Positions 34,477-43,810 are shown, counted from the first letter of the stretch. The stretch is DNA of 64,000 nucleotides from an uncultured Verrucomicrobiota bacterium (GCA_903910585.1 CAIWAH010000150.1:1-64000), one strand, 5' to 3'. A program made the numbers and translations. Notes: generated from the letters alone by a model not told the origin.

Positions 34477-35736
34477 ATGGAGATTCCAAGTCGCTCCGAC
34501 GGACAAGCCGGCCCCGAAGGACGATCCGCGCTCCGCCTCGCCGTGGTGACCGAAACTTACCCGCCGGAGATCAACGGGGTTGCCATGACCGTCGCCCGCC
34601 TGGTTCAGGGCCTGTGTGCCCGCGGGCACACCGTCCAGTTGGTCCGGCCACGTCAGCACGCCAAAGACGTGGCGAACCGAACCCACGGCTGCACCGAACT
34701 GCTGACCCGCGGGCTGCCGATTCCCCGATATCCGGAACTCAAAGTCGGACTCCCTGCGGGGCGCGCCCTGGAAAAGGCGTGGGCGGATTTCCGCCCGGAC
34801 GCAGTTCAGGTCGCAACCGAAGGTCCGCTGGGCTATTCGGCGGTGCAAATCGCCCGGCGGCTGGGAGTGCCGGTGGTCTCGGAGTTTCGGACCAATTTCC
34901 ACGCCTACAGCCGCCACTACGGCATTGGCTTCCTGCGCCGGCCCATCCTGTCCTACCTGCGCGGATTCCATAACCGCACCGCGTGCACCATGGTGCCGAC
35001 CGCCAAGCTAGCCGCGGAACTCGCCGCCGAGGGGTTTGAGCGCCTGCGGGTCGTGGGGCGGGGGGTGGAAACGTCCCGCTTTCATCCCGGCCGCCGCTGC
35101 GCCGCCCTTCGCCGGCAGTGGAATGTGCCGGACGAAACCCCCGCGGTGATCGCCGTCGGCCGGCTTGCACCGGAGAAAAACCTCGACCTGCTGCTCGCCG
35201 CCTTCGCCCGGATCAAGCTCCGCCAACCCGGAGCCCGGCTGGTGATCGTCGGCGATGGCCCGGCGCGCGCCTCGTTGCAGGCCCGCTGTCCCGACGCAGT
35301 GTTCGCCGGCCGCCGCTATGGGGAAGATCTCGCGAACCATTACGCCTCCGCCGACCTGATGCTGTTTCCCAGCCTGACCGAGACGTTTGGCAACGTCACA
35401 CTGGAGGCCATGGCCAGCGGCCTGGGGGTGGTGGCATTTGACTACGGCGCGGCTGGTGAACACATCCGCACCGGCGAAAACGGCTGGACCGCGCCATGGG
35501 GAGACCATGAGGAATTCATGCGGTTGGCCGCCGCCGCCGTGGCGGATTTCACGTTGATCCGGCAACGTGGCCAGGCCGCCCGGGAAACCGCTCAAAAGAT
35601 GGGCTGGGACCAGATTGTAACCCAGGTCGAATCGCACCACCGGGCAGCAATGCAGTCGGCTCGACCCGCCGGGCGCCCACACCTCGCCGCGGGTTCGGAA
35701 ATCGAGGTCGAGTGGGCGCCAGCAACCGAGCCGTGA
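34477..35736 (+). CDS. Glycosyltransferase family 4 (MgtA/mannosyltransferase-like)
   Basis: 419 residues, GT-B fold. The N-terminal nucleotide-independent domain begins LRLAVVTETYPPEINGVAMT, followed by FRTNFHAYSRHYG. The C-terminal donor domain has AVGRLAPEKNLDLLLAAF, VIVGDGPARA and the EX7E motif within SLTETFGNVTLEAMASG. Most similar in pattern to GDP-mannose or UDP-sugar transferases that build glycolipids. It begins about 160 bases from the divergent Mpo1-like gene, consistent with a membrane-lipid function. Confidence 0.85.
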   Translation: MEIPSRSDGQAGPEGRSALRLAVVTETYPPEINGVAMTVARLVQGLCARGHTVQLVRPRQHAKDVANRTHGCTELLTRGLPIPRYPELKVGLPAGRALEKAWADFRPDAVQVATEGPLGYSAVQIARRLGVPVVSEFRTNFHAYSRHYGIGFLRRPILSYLRGFHNRTACTMVPTAKLAAELAAEGFERLRVVGRGVETSRFHPGRRCAALRRQWNVPDETPAVIAVGRLAPEKNLDLLLAAFARIKLRQPGARLVIVGDGPARASLQARCPDAVFAGRRYGEDLANHYASADLMLFPSLTETFGNVTLEAMASGLGVVAFDYGAAGEHIRTGENGWTAPWGDHEEFMRLAAAAVADFTLIRQRGQAARETAQKMGWDQIVTQVESHHRAAMQSARPAGRPHLAAGSEIEVEWAPATEP

Positions 35737-35894
35737 TCGGCGCGCAAACGTCTGCGCGGACCCCGACCCATACGACCTTCAGGCCGAGGCCGGCGCGTTC
35801 TCCGGTGTTCAGCGTCGAACGCCTCCGGACCGGACGCCCGCTCGTGACGGGCCGACGTCGGGCGATCCGTGTCGGTCTTTGAGGGGAGCTTCGC

Positions 35895-36755
35895 TCACAC
35901 CACAGCCACGCGGTTCACGAGTTCGCCGATGCCGGAGATGCGGATGCGCACCACATCACCGACGGCGAGAGTGAACTCGTTCGCCGGCACCACGCCGGTG
36001 CCGGTCAGCAGCACGGCGCCCTGCGGAAAGGTCTGCGAGCGATGCAGCCAGCCGGCCAGTTCGTCGAAGCTGCGCTTGATCTGGCCGACGCCGGTTTCGC
36101 CGCTGAACACCGCGGCGCCATCGCGCTCGATCTGCACGCCAATGGTCCATTCCCGCGCTGCGGTTTCGCTCACACCGACGGTGATGAACGGTCCCAGCGC
36201 GCAGGACGCGCGATAGGTCTTCGCCTGCGGCAGGTAGAGCAGGTTCTCGCCCTCGATGTCGCGCGAGCTCATGTCGTTGCCGATCGTGTAGCCGACCCGT
36301 TCGCCGCGGCGGTTGAAGACGAGTGCGAGTTCAGGTTCGGGCACGTTCCACTTCGCGTCGGCGCGGATGCCGACGTCGCCGCCGGTGGCGACCGTCTTTT
36401 CGCCGAGCGACTTGAAGAAAATCTCCGGCCGCGGGGCGTCATACACGCGGTCGTAGGCTGTGGCGCTGAAGTCCGATTCCTCCATGCGGGCCTTCTTGCT
36501 GCGCAGATAGGTCACGCCGGCGGCCCAGACTTCCTGCTGCTCGACCGGCGAGAGCAGGGTGACTTCGGAAAGCTTCAGGTGCCGGGCTGGCGCCGTGGCC
36601 AGCGACTGGAGCCGGGCAACCAGATCGGGCGAATCCAGCAAGGTGGTGAGGCAGTCCACCCCGACCGACGACAGGTCAACCAAAGTGTCCGCGGTAGCCA
36701 GCAGACCGATGCAGGGCCAGGGACGGTGGGCAGAACGGAAACGGCAGAGCTTCAT
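35895..36755 (-). CDS. Fumarylacetoacetate hydrolase-family protein
   Basis: 286 residues from MKLCRFRSAHRPWP. The FAH fold shows in IFFKSLGEKTVATGGDVGIR, the metal-binding Glu pair in WNVPEPELALVFN, IGNDMSSRDIEGENLLYLPQ and LLTGTGVVPANEFTLAVGDVV. Members hydrolyse or dehydrate 2-keto-3-deoxy sugar acids and other beta-diketo acids. A role in sugar-acid breakdown fits other genes in the window but is not proven. It is separated from DUF971 by 162 bases on the same strand. Confidence 0.85.
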   Translation of the reverse strand: MKLCRFRSAHRPWPCIGLLATADTLVDLSSVGVDCLTTLLDSPDLVARLQSLATAPARHLKLSEVTLLSPVEQQEVWAAGVTYLRSKKARMEESDFSATAYDRVYDAPRPEIFFKSLGEKTVATGGDVGIRADAKWNVPEPELALVFNRRGERVGYTIGNDMSSRDIEGENLLYLPQAKTYRASCALGPFITVGVSETAAREWTIGVQIERDGAAVFSGETGVGQIKRSFDELAGWLHRSQTFPQGAVLLTGTGVVPANEFTLAVGDVVRIRISGIGELVNRVAVV

Positions 36756-36917
36756 GCGCCGGAGGTTGCCGAGGGCGGGGGCGGAAGGGAAGTCCGGGCG
36801 GGCCGCCGCGAAAGTGCTGCCGGTTTCCAACTGGCAGACCCCGTGAATCGGAGCAGCCTTTCCACGGTGAACGCACGACGCGGGCTTCAGCTCTGGCCGG
36901 AGGCCACCACCCGTTTC

Positions 36918-37229
36918 TCAGCCTTTCGCCTGCGCGTCGGCCAACCGGCGCAGATAATCCCACGCGAAGATGCCCGTGCCGTGACCGTCAGCCCACAGCG
37001 GCTGCATGCCATAGCCGCCGACCTCGCTGAAGCGGACCAACTGGAAGGCGTTCGCCGCGTAAGGCCGCTCAGGGGCCTTGTAGGTGTTGCCGAAGATGTC
37101 CTGCTCGCCCATGCAGGCGGCGCACGGACAGAAGCGCCGCAGGGTTTCGAGCGGGACAAAGCTCTCGGAGCCATCGTCCCACCGGACGGCGAGTTCATTC
37201 GGAAAGGCGGTAAGGTCAACCGGACGCAT
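36918..37229 (-). CDS. DUF971-family protein
   Basis: 103 residues from MRPVDLTAFP at 37229. The DUF971 signature LAVRWDDGSESFVPLETLRRFCPCAAC (split here by position: WDDGSE at about 16-21, CPCAAC at about 34-39) and ...DGHGTGIFAWDYLRRL at the end are clear. This domain also forms the N-terminus of gamma-butyrobetaine hydroxylase and binds zinc or iron-sulfur; its stand-alone function in bacteria is unsettled. A longer frame upstream is antisense to the TPR gene and rejected. Confidence 0.85.
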   Translation of the reverse strand: MRPVDLTAFPNELAVRWDDGSESFVPLETLRRFCPCAACMGEQDIFGNTYKAPERPYAANAFQLVRFSEVGGYGMQPLWADGHGTGIFAWDYLRRLADAQAKG

Positions 37230-37350
37230 GGCGGCAGTTTCGCCGGGAAACGACCGCTGTCGAATCCGCGTCGGGGCAGCCCGTTGCTTCGGTCTTTCCG
37301 GAGATTTCCTTGGCGCAACCGGGACAGTCCACCACGGTAACCGGCGCGTC

Positions 37351-39288
37351 ATGGCCGATACGCCCCCAGAAGCCTCCGATGATTCCGCGCCCAAACCCGG
37401 CGCGGCCCGCCCACCGTGGGTTTTGGACGAGATGGAAGTGCAGCAGCGCCTGAGCAACTGGCCGTTGCTCCGCCTGCTCTGGCACGACCCGACCTTTCGC
37501 TGGGCGTTTTTGGGATGCCTGATCGCCGGTTTCATCGGGGTGGTTTCCATCCTGAAGATCTGGGTCGTCACGCCGCCGGGCATGGCGCCGCGCATCCGCA
37601 TCAGCGCCCTCGATTTCCTCGAGGCGGGCCTCCACAAGACCCTCGCCCAGCGGGAAGATGCCGCGCAGAAATTCGAGCAGGCCCAGTATCACTGGCGCGT
37701 GGCCGTTCAGAACAACCCGGCCCGGCCGGACCTGCTCCTCGGCTATCTGACCAACCTGATGGCCCAGCCGCCGCGCAGCCCGCAGCGTTCGCGGACCGCG
37801 CTGGAACAGTCCTTCTGGCTCATGCGGCTCCGCGCCACCAACGCCGCCAACATGGCGGTGGTGCTGCGCGCGATGGAGCATTTCCGGTTCGACGAACTCG
37901 CCCTCATGTGGGCCACAAACGCCCCGACGCCGCTGCCTCCGACCCATCAGGCAACCGCGCTGCGCTCGTTCCTCCGGCTCGGTCAGGGCGACAAATACGC
38001 GGCCTACCGCGCCGGGGTTTCCAACAGCCTGCCCGCCGCGGAGCATATCGACCTGTTCGACGCCGCATGGAATCTCGGCTGGGGCAACCGGAGCGAGGCC
38101 GCGGCCGCCGCGCTGCGACAGGCCGAGGCCACGCGGGATACCGCGGTCACGGCGCTCGAGCTCCAGTTGCTGCTGGCTACCCGCCGAAATGACGTGAACG
38201 CCTACGGCCAGGTCCTCGCCCGGCTGCGGGACCTGCACGGGGACACCCCTTCCCAGCACGCCTCCTACTGGAACCTGCTCCGGTTGGCCAAGCGCTCCGA
38301 GGAGGCCCAGAAGCTGGCGCTCGACTTCGCCGATCCACCGGTCAGCTCGATGGAGATCATGCGTGTCTCCGGCGCCTTTCTTGGCCTCGGCCTCACCAAT
38401 CACGCCGCGAAGTTCCTGGAGCATTTCGTGCCGGAACTCGGCGCCACACCGGACACCTGGACCTTGCTGGGCGACGTGATGCTGTCGCAGCGCCGTTGGT
38501 CCGATCTGCGCGGCCTCGCGGTCGAGATCCGGCGGAATCCCCTCGCGGCGGGTTCGCTGGCCGGCTTCAGCCATTTCCTCGACGGCGCCGCCTCCTACGG
38601 GGAGTTCGCGACCGAGGATGCGATGGCCGCCTTCGCGCGCGTGCCGCGCAATCCGATCAATGAGGACGGCATCGCCTACAACGTCGCCCAAGCATTGATC
38701 TTTTACCGGGCCTGGGCACCCGCCCGCGACCTGCTGGTGCCGCGCACCAACCGTTTGGGCCGCTCCGTGGAATACTGGCAGACGCTCGTCCGGGTCGCCT
38801 ACCAGTTGCAGGACAGCCCGCTGCTCCTGCGGGCGGCCCGCAAGGCCCGGGAACTGGCCCCAGACCGAATGGACACATTGACCGACCTAGCGGCGGCGCT
38901 GCTGGTCGAGCGCGTGGACCCGGAGGAAACCCTCGCGGTCACGCGGCGGCTGGTGCAGACGGCCCCGAAGTCGGTCTCGGCCCGCATGAACTACGCGCTT
39001 GCCCTGCTGCAAAGCGGGCAGGCGTCCGCCGCCAAGGCCATCCTGCTCACCTTCGAACCGGACCGCCTCGGCGCGGTCGAACGGGGTGTCTGGCATTTCG
39101 CCCGGGCGCAGATGCTGGATTTGGAAGGCGACTTCACCGGCGTGCTGGCCGCGCTCAACGAGGTGGACGTGAAGGTGCTCTTCCCCAAGCAGCTCAATCT
39201 GGTCAACGAACTCCGCCTGAAAGCCGAGGCCAAACTCGGACTCCAGCCGGCCCCGATCGCCCCGGAACCGGCGACGACGGGAAAATGA
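37351..39288 (+). CDS. Membrane-anchored TPR-like repeat protein
   Basis: 645 residues. A Pro/Ala/Asp-rich start, one membrane helix at about 51-73 (WAFLGCLIAGFIGVVSILKIW), then about 550 residues of helical repeats with TPR-like periodicity (for example ARLRDLHGDTPSQHASYWNLL, RKARELAPDRMDTLTDLAAALL). No catalytic motif. Likely a periplasmic or cytoplasmic scaffold. Upstream frame to 37084 runs opposite to DUF971. No other TPR system gene is adjacent. Confidence 0.72.
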   Translation: MADTPPEASDDSAPKPGAARPPWVLDEMEVQQRLSNWPLLRLLWHDPTFRWAFLGCLIAGFIGVVSILKIWVVTPPGMAPRIRISALDFLEAGLHKTLAQREDAAQKFEQAQYHWRVAVQNNPARPDLLLGYLTNLMAQPPRSPQRSRTALEQSFWLMRLRATNAANMAVVLRAMEHFRFDELALMWATNAPTPLPPTHQATALRSFLRLGQGDKYAAYRAGVSNSLPAAEHIDLFDAAWNLGWGNRSEAAAAALRQAEATRDTAVTALELQLLLATRRNDVNAYGQVLARLRDLHGDTPSQHASYWNLLRLAKRSEEAQKLALDFADPPVSSMEIMRVSGAFLGLGLTNHAAKFLEHFVPELGATPDTWTLLGDVMLSQRRWSDLRGLAVEIRRNPLAAGSLAGFSHFLDGAASYGEFATEDAMAAFARVPRNPINEDGIAYNVAQALIFYRAWAPARDLLVPRTNRLGRSVEYWQTLVRVAYQLQDSPLLLRAARKARELAPDRMDTLTDLAAALLVERVDPEETLAVTRRLVQTAPKSVSARMNYALALLQSGQASAAKAILLTFEPDRLGAVERGVWHFARAQMLDLEGDFTGVLAALNEVDVKVLFPKQLNLVNELRLKAEAKLGLQPAPIAPEPATTGK

Positions 39289-39319
39289 CAACCGGCCCGT
39301 GCTTCCCTAGGTTCTGCCC

Positions 39320-39790
39320 ATGCCGAGCGGCTTCCTCCAATTCCTGCAGCGCTGGGTGGTGACCACCCTCGCGGTGCTGGTCGCCAGCACCGTGGTGCGC
39401 GGGATCAAGTATGACTCGGTCACGGCGATCCTCGTGGCGTCGCTGCTGCTCGGCTTCCTCAACGCCTTCATCCGCCCGCTGCTGTTCGTCGTGTCCGCGA
39501 CCCTGCTCGTGGCCACCGTCCGTTCCCTGCTCACCATCGTCCTCGGCGTCGTCCTCATCCCGGTGATCAATGCGGTGCTGCTGATGTTCGTGGGCGGCAC
39601 CGTGAAGGGCTTTCACGTCGCCGGCTTCTGGGCGGCGTTCTGGGGCGGACTCGTCATCGGCATCGTCTCGCTGGTCGCCAGCCTGTTCCTCGGCCGCGGA
39701 CCCAAGGTCGAAGTCCGCCGCGGGGGCCGGCCCAAGAATCCGTCCGACGGACCGGACGCCGGCGGCAGCGGCCCGGTGATCGACGTCTGA
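39320..39790 (+). CDS. Phage-holin superfamily IV-like membrane protein
   Basis: 156 residues with four hydrophobic helices at about 14-30, 35-50, 57-76 and 105-125. The phrase LLGFLNAFIRPLLFVVS is typical of the YvlD/holin IV family (DUF360). These small proteins occur in non-phage bacteria with unclear membrane roles. No phage gene is adjacent. C-terminal 35 residues are basic then Gly/Pro-rich. The next gene begins 4 bases past its stop. Confidence 0.8.
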   Translation: MPSGFLQFLQRWVVTTLAVLVASTVVRGIKYDSVTAILVASLLLGFLNAFIRPLLFVVSATLLVATVRSLLTIVLGVVLIPVINAVLLMFVGGTVKGFHVAGFWAAFWGGLVIGIVSLVASLFLGRGPKVEVRRGGRPKNPSDGPDAGGSGPVIDV

Positions 39791-39794
39791 AGCC

Positions 39795-41018
39795 GTGGCG
39801 CGCCGAAGTTCCAAAGCCAAGTCCAACCCGGAGGGCGGCCCCGGACGTTGGCTGCTGTTCGCGGTGCTGATCGTCGCCATTGTCGGCGGACTCTGGTGGC
39901 GTTGGAAATCCCCGCCCGCCCCGGCACCGACACCCGCTCCGACTCCGCCCCCGACGGTGATCGAACCCACCCCGCGTCCGGAGCCACCGCGCCCGCCGCC
40001 CACCAACCTCATCACCGCTCCCGCTCCTCCCACGCGCACCAATCCGCCCGTGGTCGTCGTCACGCCGCCGGTCACCAATCCTCCGCCCGCGCGGCCGCCC
40101 GTCACCAACATCGTCGTCACGCCCGCCGCGACCAACTCGCCGCCGGTGCCAGCGGAGCCTTGGACTCCACGCTCGGTGACCAACATCCTGGAAGCACAGA
40201 TCGCCCTGACGTGGCATGGCATCTCCTGCGGTCCCATCGACGGCAAAGGCGGCGGCCAGACCGAACTCGGCCTCAAGGCGTTTCAGTTGCTGAAGCACCT
40301 CGAACAGTCCGGCCGGCTGGACCGCGACACTTTGGCCGAACTCCGGCTGGAACGCCCCCGCACCGTCCGGCGTGTCCTCACCGACGCCGACTTCGCCCGG
40401 CTCATCCCCACGCCCGACACCTGGCTCGGAAAATCCCAGGTCACCTTCCTCGACCACGAGACGCTGCTCGAGCGCCTCGCCGAACAATCCCAGGCGCATC
40501 CCGACCTGCTCCGTCAGCTCAACCCCGCCGTGAACTGGCAGACCGTCACCGTCGGCACGGAGGTTGTCCTGCCCAACGCGGGTTATCCGACCGCCCGGCG
40601 GGCGAATCTGGTGCGAGTAAATCTCACGCAGAAATGGATCCGCGCCTTCGACGCCAATGGCAAGCTGCTGGGGCACTTCCCGTGCAGCATCGGCAAGATC
40701 GCGGAGAAACGTCCGGTCGGCGAACTCTCGGTCGCCGTCGCCGTGAAGGATCCGAACTACACGTTCAATCCGGAGGTGTTCCCGGAGTCCGAGGAAGGCC
40801 GGAAGCTCGGACGAAAACTGGTCGTGCCGCCCGGACCGAACAACCCCGTGGGCGTGGCCTGGATTGGCCTGAGCAAGCCCGGCTACGGCATCCACGGCAC
40901 CCCCATCCCGGAAAAGGTGGGCCGCACCGAAAGCCACGGCTGTTTCCGGCTCGCCAACTGGAACGCGGATTACCTGCGCCAGATGGTCCGCGTCGGCACG
41001 CCGGTGTGGATCGAGTGA
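39795..41018 (+). CDS. L,D-transpeptidase (YkuD) with Pro-rich linker
   Basis: 407 residues from a GTG, 4 bases after the holin-like gene. One N-terminal membrane helix (about 19-35), a Pro/Thr/Val-rich stretch at 38-120, a peptidoglycan-binding-like helical region (HGISCGPIDGKGG) and a YkuD catalytic domain at about 270-407. Active site: GIHGT (His367) and ESHGCFRLAN (Cys383). Forms 3-3 peptidoglycan crosslinks or attaches proteins to the wall. The long Pro-rich linker would span the periplasm to the wall. Confidence 0.9.
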   Translation: MARRSSKAKSNPEGGPGRWLLFAVLIVAIVGGLWWRWKSPPAPAPTPAPTPPPTVIEPTPRPEPPRPPPTNLITAPAPPTRTNPPVVVVTPPVTNPPPARPPVTNIVVTPAATNSPPVPAEPWTPRSVTNILEAQIALTWHGISCGPIDGKGGGQTELGLKAFQLLKHLEQSGRLDRDTLAELRLERPRTVRRVLTDADFARLIPTPDTWLGKSQVTFLDHETLLERLAEQSQAHPDLLRQLNPAVNWQTVTVGTEVVLPNAGYPTARRANLVRVNLTQKWIRAFDANGKLLGHFPCSIGKIAEKRPVGELSVAVAVKDPNYTFNPEVFPESEEGRKLGRKLVVPPGPNNPVGVAWIGLSKPGYGIHGTPIPEKVGRTESHGCFRLANWNADYLRQMVRVGTPVWIE

Positions 41019-41063
41019 GCCGGCCTTCCGGCGTCGGTTCCATCCGGAGGCCGACGGCGAAAC

Positions 41064-41690
41064 TCACCGCACGCCGAAGCGGAAGACCAGCCACAGCAGC
41101 ACGGTTCCCCCCAGTCCGATCCACAGCCCGGAATTCCGGCGCCGGCGCACATAGAACAGCAGCCACAGGCCGGAGATCGCCACCAGCATCAGGAGCACCG
41201 CCGTGACATCGATGAGCACGGCCCACGCGGCGCCGGTGTGCCGGCCCTTGTGCAGATCGTTCACCAGCGCCAGCCAGCCTTCGGAGGCCACGGTCAGCTG
41301 GTAGGCGCCGGTCTGCCGGTTGACGAAGGCATCCGCGGAACTGCCCGGGCCCTTGAACGCGACGGAACACTCCGTGTCGTCCACGCGGAATTCATCCACG
41401 AGTCCGCCCAGGCCATGCGCCCGCCGGAGTTCCTCGACCACGGCCAGCTTGTTCACCGCGGACTCCCCCTGCCCCGCGGCCAGCCAGAGTGCGGGCAGCT
41501 GTCCCGTGAGCCGCTGCTCGTGTCGCCGACCCCCGAGCATCCAGTCCGGATGGTTCAGGGTGATGCCGGTGACGCTGAAGAACAGCAGCGCGCCGAGCCC
41601 GAGCATCGAAAGGTAGATGTGCAGCCAGCGCATCCGGCCCGGCATGCGCCGCACCTCGATCGGGATCGGCGGTTCACTTGCGGAAGACAC
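41064..41690 (-). CDS. PepSY-associated membrane protein
   Basis: 208 residues. N-terminal membrane helix in MRWLHIYLSMLGLGALLFFS, then VTGITLNHPDW. A periplasmic domain with DLHKGRHTG at about 150 precedes two C-terminal helices separated by RRRR. PepSY-TM proteins are thought to mediate electron transfer across the membrane, often with flavinylated partners. Its first 17 bases overlap the end of the ApbE-DUF2271 gene, so the two are translationally linked. Confidence 0.85.
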   Translation of the reverse strand: MSSASEPPIPIEVRRMPGRMRWLHIYLSMLGLGALLFFSVTGITLNHPDWMLGGRRHEQRLTGQLPALWLAAGQGESAVNKLAVVEELRRAHGLGGLVDEFRVDDTECSVAFKGPGSSADAFVNRQTGAYQLTVASEGWLALVNDLHKGRHTGAAWAVLIDVTAVLLMLVAISGLWLLFYVRRRRNSGLWIGLGGTVLLWLVFRFGVR

Positions 41691-43212
41691 GGCGATACTC
41701 CAGCGCGGCCGACTTGATCTCCTCGTTTCCCTTCAGCTCGGCAGTGAAGGCCGGTCCGCCGACCGCAAACTCATGTTTCACCAGCTGATAGGTGCCGTGC
41801 TCGCGCGCAGCTTCGAGATAGAAGGTGTAGTTGCCCGGCTTGAGCGGCTCACCGTGATCATCCTTGCCGTCCCACACGACCGAGTATTTGCCGGGATTGC
41901 GGGTCGCCCCCGAAACGGTGGCCACGAGGTCCTTTTCCTCGGCCAACCGCCGGACCTGGTCGCCGCGATACCAGCGGCGCAGGTCGGGAATCCAGCGCTG
42001 CCCCTTCTCGGACTGGAGCAGCCAGAGCAGGACCGTGCGCACCGGAAAGGCGTCCTTGTCCTCGATCCAAGCCGCCACGTAGGGGCGCTGATAACGGCCG
42101 CCCTCGGGCCGGTTGATCTCGAAGCTGATCACCAGTTCCAGCGCCTCACCGGTCGCCGTCGCGGCAGGCTTGGCCGCGACGCCTTCGGCCACCGGGGAAA
42201 AGCTCCACCCATCCGCCGGCCAACGGGCGCTGCGCAGCTGCCGGCCATCCGGCAATACCAGCAGGCAGGCCACCCCCGGTGTGGACTCGGCCAAACGCAG
42301 GCTTTCGTCGGCCGCCAGCACGCTGAAGGTCGTGGAGAGGGCGTCCGCCGTCATTGCGTCCGGCGCGAGCACGGTGACCCCCGCCGTGTGCCGGACCGGT
42401 TCTCCGGACCGGGGATCGATCAGGTGCGACCGGCGCTGGCCGCGGACGGTCACAGTGCGCCGGTAGCCGCCGCTTGTCGCGAGGGCCTGGTCGGCCACCG
42501 GGACCGTGAGCAGCGGCGCGGCGTTCTCCTCGTCGTGCCGCGGATCGGTAACCGCGATGTTCTCCGGAAATCGTCCCCGGACCCGCAGGTCGCCGCCGAT
42601 CTCCAGGAGCAATCCGGCCACTCCGGGCACCTGGGCCGCCGCCGCGCTGGCCTCCTCGATGATGTAGCCCTTCGCAAGCGCGTTCAGGTTCAGCGGGACT
42701 TCGGTGAGGTGTTCCGCGGTCCGCGCCGATGCGTCCAAACGCCAGGCTGGGCGGGCGACCTGCACCGCGACGTCGGACAGCTCCTTGGTCGTCGGTTCGG
42801 CGTTGTCGGCAGCGGCCCGTTGCCACAGCCGGCTGAACGCTTCCGCGCCGGGGTTGAAGGCCCCGTGCGATTCCCGTTGCCACCGTTCACTCGCCCCAAG
42901 GACCGCCAGGAGATCGGCGGAAACGGGTTCGGCCGTATGCCGGGTGCGCTGCCAGCGGCTGAACTCACTGTCCGGCGAGTAGCTGCTGAAGACCCGTGCC
43001 AGCCGGTCAATCTCCGCGAGCGCCCGTGCCTCGGCGTGTCCCGCCGCCTCGGCAGAAGCGGCCCGGACCCGCAGTTCAAACGAGGTCCCCAGCACGTTTT
43101 CATGCTGGAACCGGAACGTTTCGGGATCGGGTAACGCGGCGCCCAGTGCGCCCGCGCCGGCCAAGGTCAGGAACAGCAGCGACACGCCGCCGGCCCGGAG
43201 GGGAGACTTCAT
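41674..43212 (-). CDS. FAD:protein FMN transferase (ApbE) fused to DUF2271
   Basis: 512 residues from MKSPLRAGGV. Signal peptide to about residue 27. ApbE domain at about 35-325: GGDLRVRG (206-213), HLIDPRSGEPV and the DAMTADALST motif (285-294) with divalent metal/FAD contacts. DUF2271 domain at about 355-512 contains VSGATRNPG (433-441), which matches the SGA[ST] form of FMN-attachment sites used by ApbE. The fusion suggests the transferase and its own substrate are on one chain. First 5' neighbour is the EF-hand gene (4-base gap). Periplasmic. Confidence 0.85.
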   Translation of the reverse strand: MKSPLRAGGVSLLFLTLAGAGALGAALPDPETFRFQHENVLGTSFELRVRAASAEAAGHAEARALAEIDRLARVFSSYSPDSEFSRWQRTRHTAEPVSADLLAVLGASERWQRESHGAFNPGAEAFSRLWQRAAADNAEPTTKELSDVAVQVARPAWRLDASARTAEHLTEVPLNLNALAKGYIIEEASAAAAQVPGVAGLLLEIGGDLRVRGRFPENIAVTDPRHDEENAAPLLTVPVADQALATSGGYRRTVTVRGQRRSHLIDPRSGEPVRHTAGVTVLAPDAMTADALSTTFSVLAADESLRLAESTPGVACLLVLPDGRQLRSARWPADGWSFSPVAEGVAAKPAATATGEALELVISFEINRPEGGRYQRPYVAAWIEDKDAFPVRTVLLWLLQSEKGQRWIPDLRRWYRGDQVRRLAEEKDLVATVSGATRNPGKYSVVWDGKDDHGEPLKPGNYTFYLEAAREHGTYQLVKHEFAVGGPAFTAELKGNEEIKSAALEYRRVFRK

Positions 43213-43216
43213 GGGC

Positions 43217-43810
43217 TTACTTGGCCTCCGCGGGACGTTCGCCGCGTTCACCCCGTTCACGGCGCGGTCCGCCTTCGCGGCGTTCCGGCGGATTGGCCAG
43301 CGCCTTTTCCAGCTCCGCCTTGGTCAGGAAGCCGTCCTTGTCGGCATCGGCCCGCGCCATGACCCCCTTCATGCGCTCCGGCAGCTCTTCGGCGGTCAGC
43401 TTGCCATCGCCGTTCTTGTCGTTGCTCATGAACCGCGCCACGGCCTCCGCATCGCCCTCGGCCCGGGCGCCACCGGGACCGCCTTCGCCGAAATTCGGGC
43501 GGAGTTCCTCGGCGGAAAGTTTGCCGTCGCTGTTCTTGTCCAGCGTCTTGAGGGCCGTTGCCGCAGCGGCGATCTCCGCCGCGGAGAGTTCGCCGTTCTT
43601 GTCGGCGTCGAGGGCCACCATGAGCGGACCGCCACGCATCATCATGCCCCGGCCACCGCCGGGACCGCCCGGGCCTCCCGGTCCGCCTTCCCGGCGCTGG
43701 GGCCGTTCGCCGCCCGGACCCGGAGGCGTGGCCGGTGCCTGCTGGGCGGCGGAATTGAACGTGGCGGTGCCAACGGCGGCGAGGACGAGAGCGTGGAGGA
43801 TCGATTTCAT
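43217..43810 (-). CDS. Secreted EF-hand protein with four calcium loops
   Basis: 197 residues from MKSILHALVL with a signal peptide, then a Pro/Gly-rich segment (about 25-60). Four EF-hand loops at about 68 (DADKNGELS), 91 (DKNSDGKLS), 131 (DKNGDGKLT) and 155 (DADKDGFLT). The tail is Arg/Glu-rich. Placed just before ApbE-DUF2271 and PepSY in one operon. EF-hand proteins commonly accompany this cluster in Proteobacteria as well, but their role there is unknown. Confidence 0.85.
   Translation of the reverse strand: MKSILHALVLAAVGTATFNSAAQQAPATPPGPGGERPQRREGGPGGPGGPGGGRGMMMRGGPLMVALDADKNGELSAAEIAAAATALKTLDKNSDGKLSAEELRPNFGEGGPGGARAEGDAEAVARFMSNDKNGDGKLTAEELPERMKGVMARADADKDGFLTKAELEKALANPPERREGGPRRERGERGERPAEAK

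Noticed and set aside
37216-38691. 491-aa open frame on the minus strand
   Set aside because: Antisense to the TPR gene, low-complexity composition.
39320-39790. Phage holin as evidence for a prophage
   Set aside because: The family is common on non-phage chromosomes and no phage gene is adjacent.
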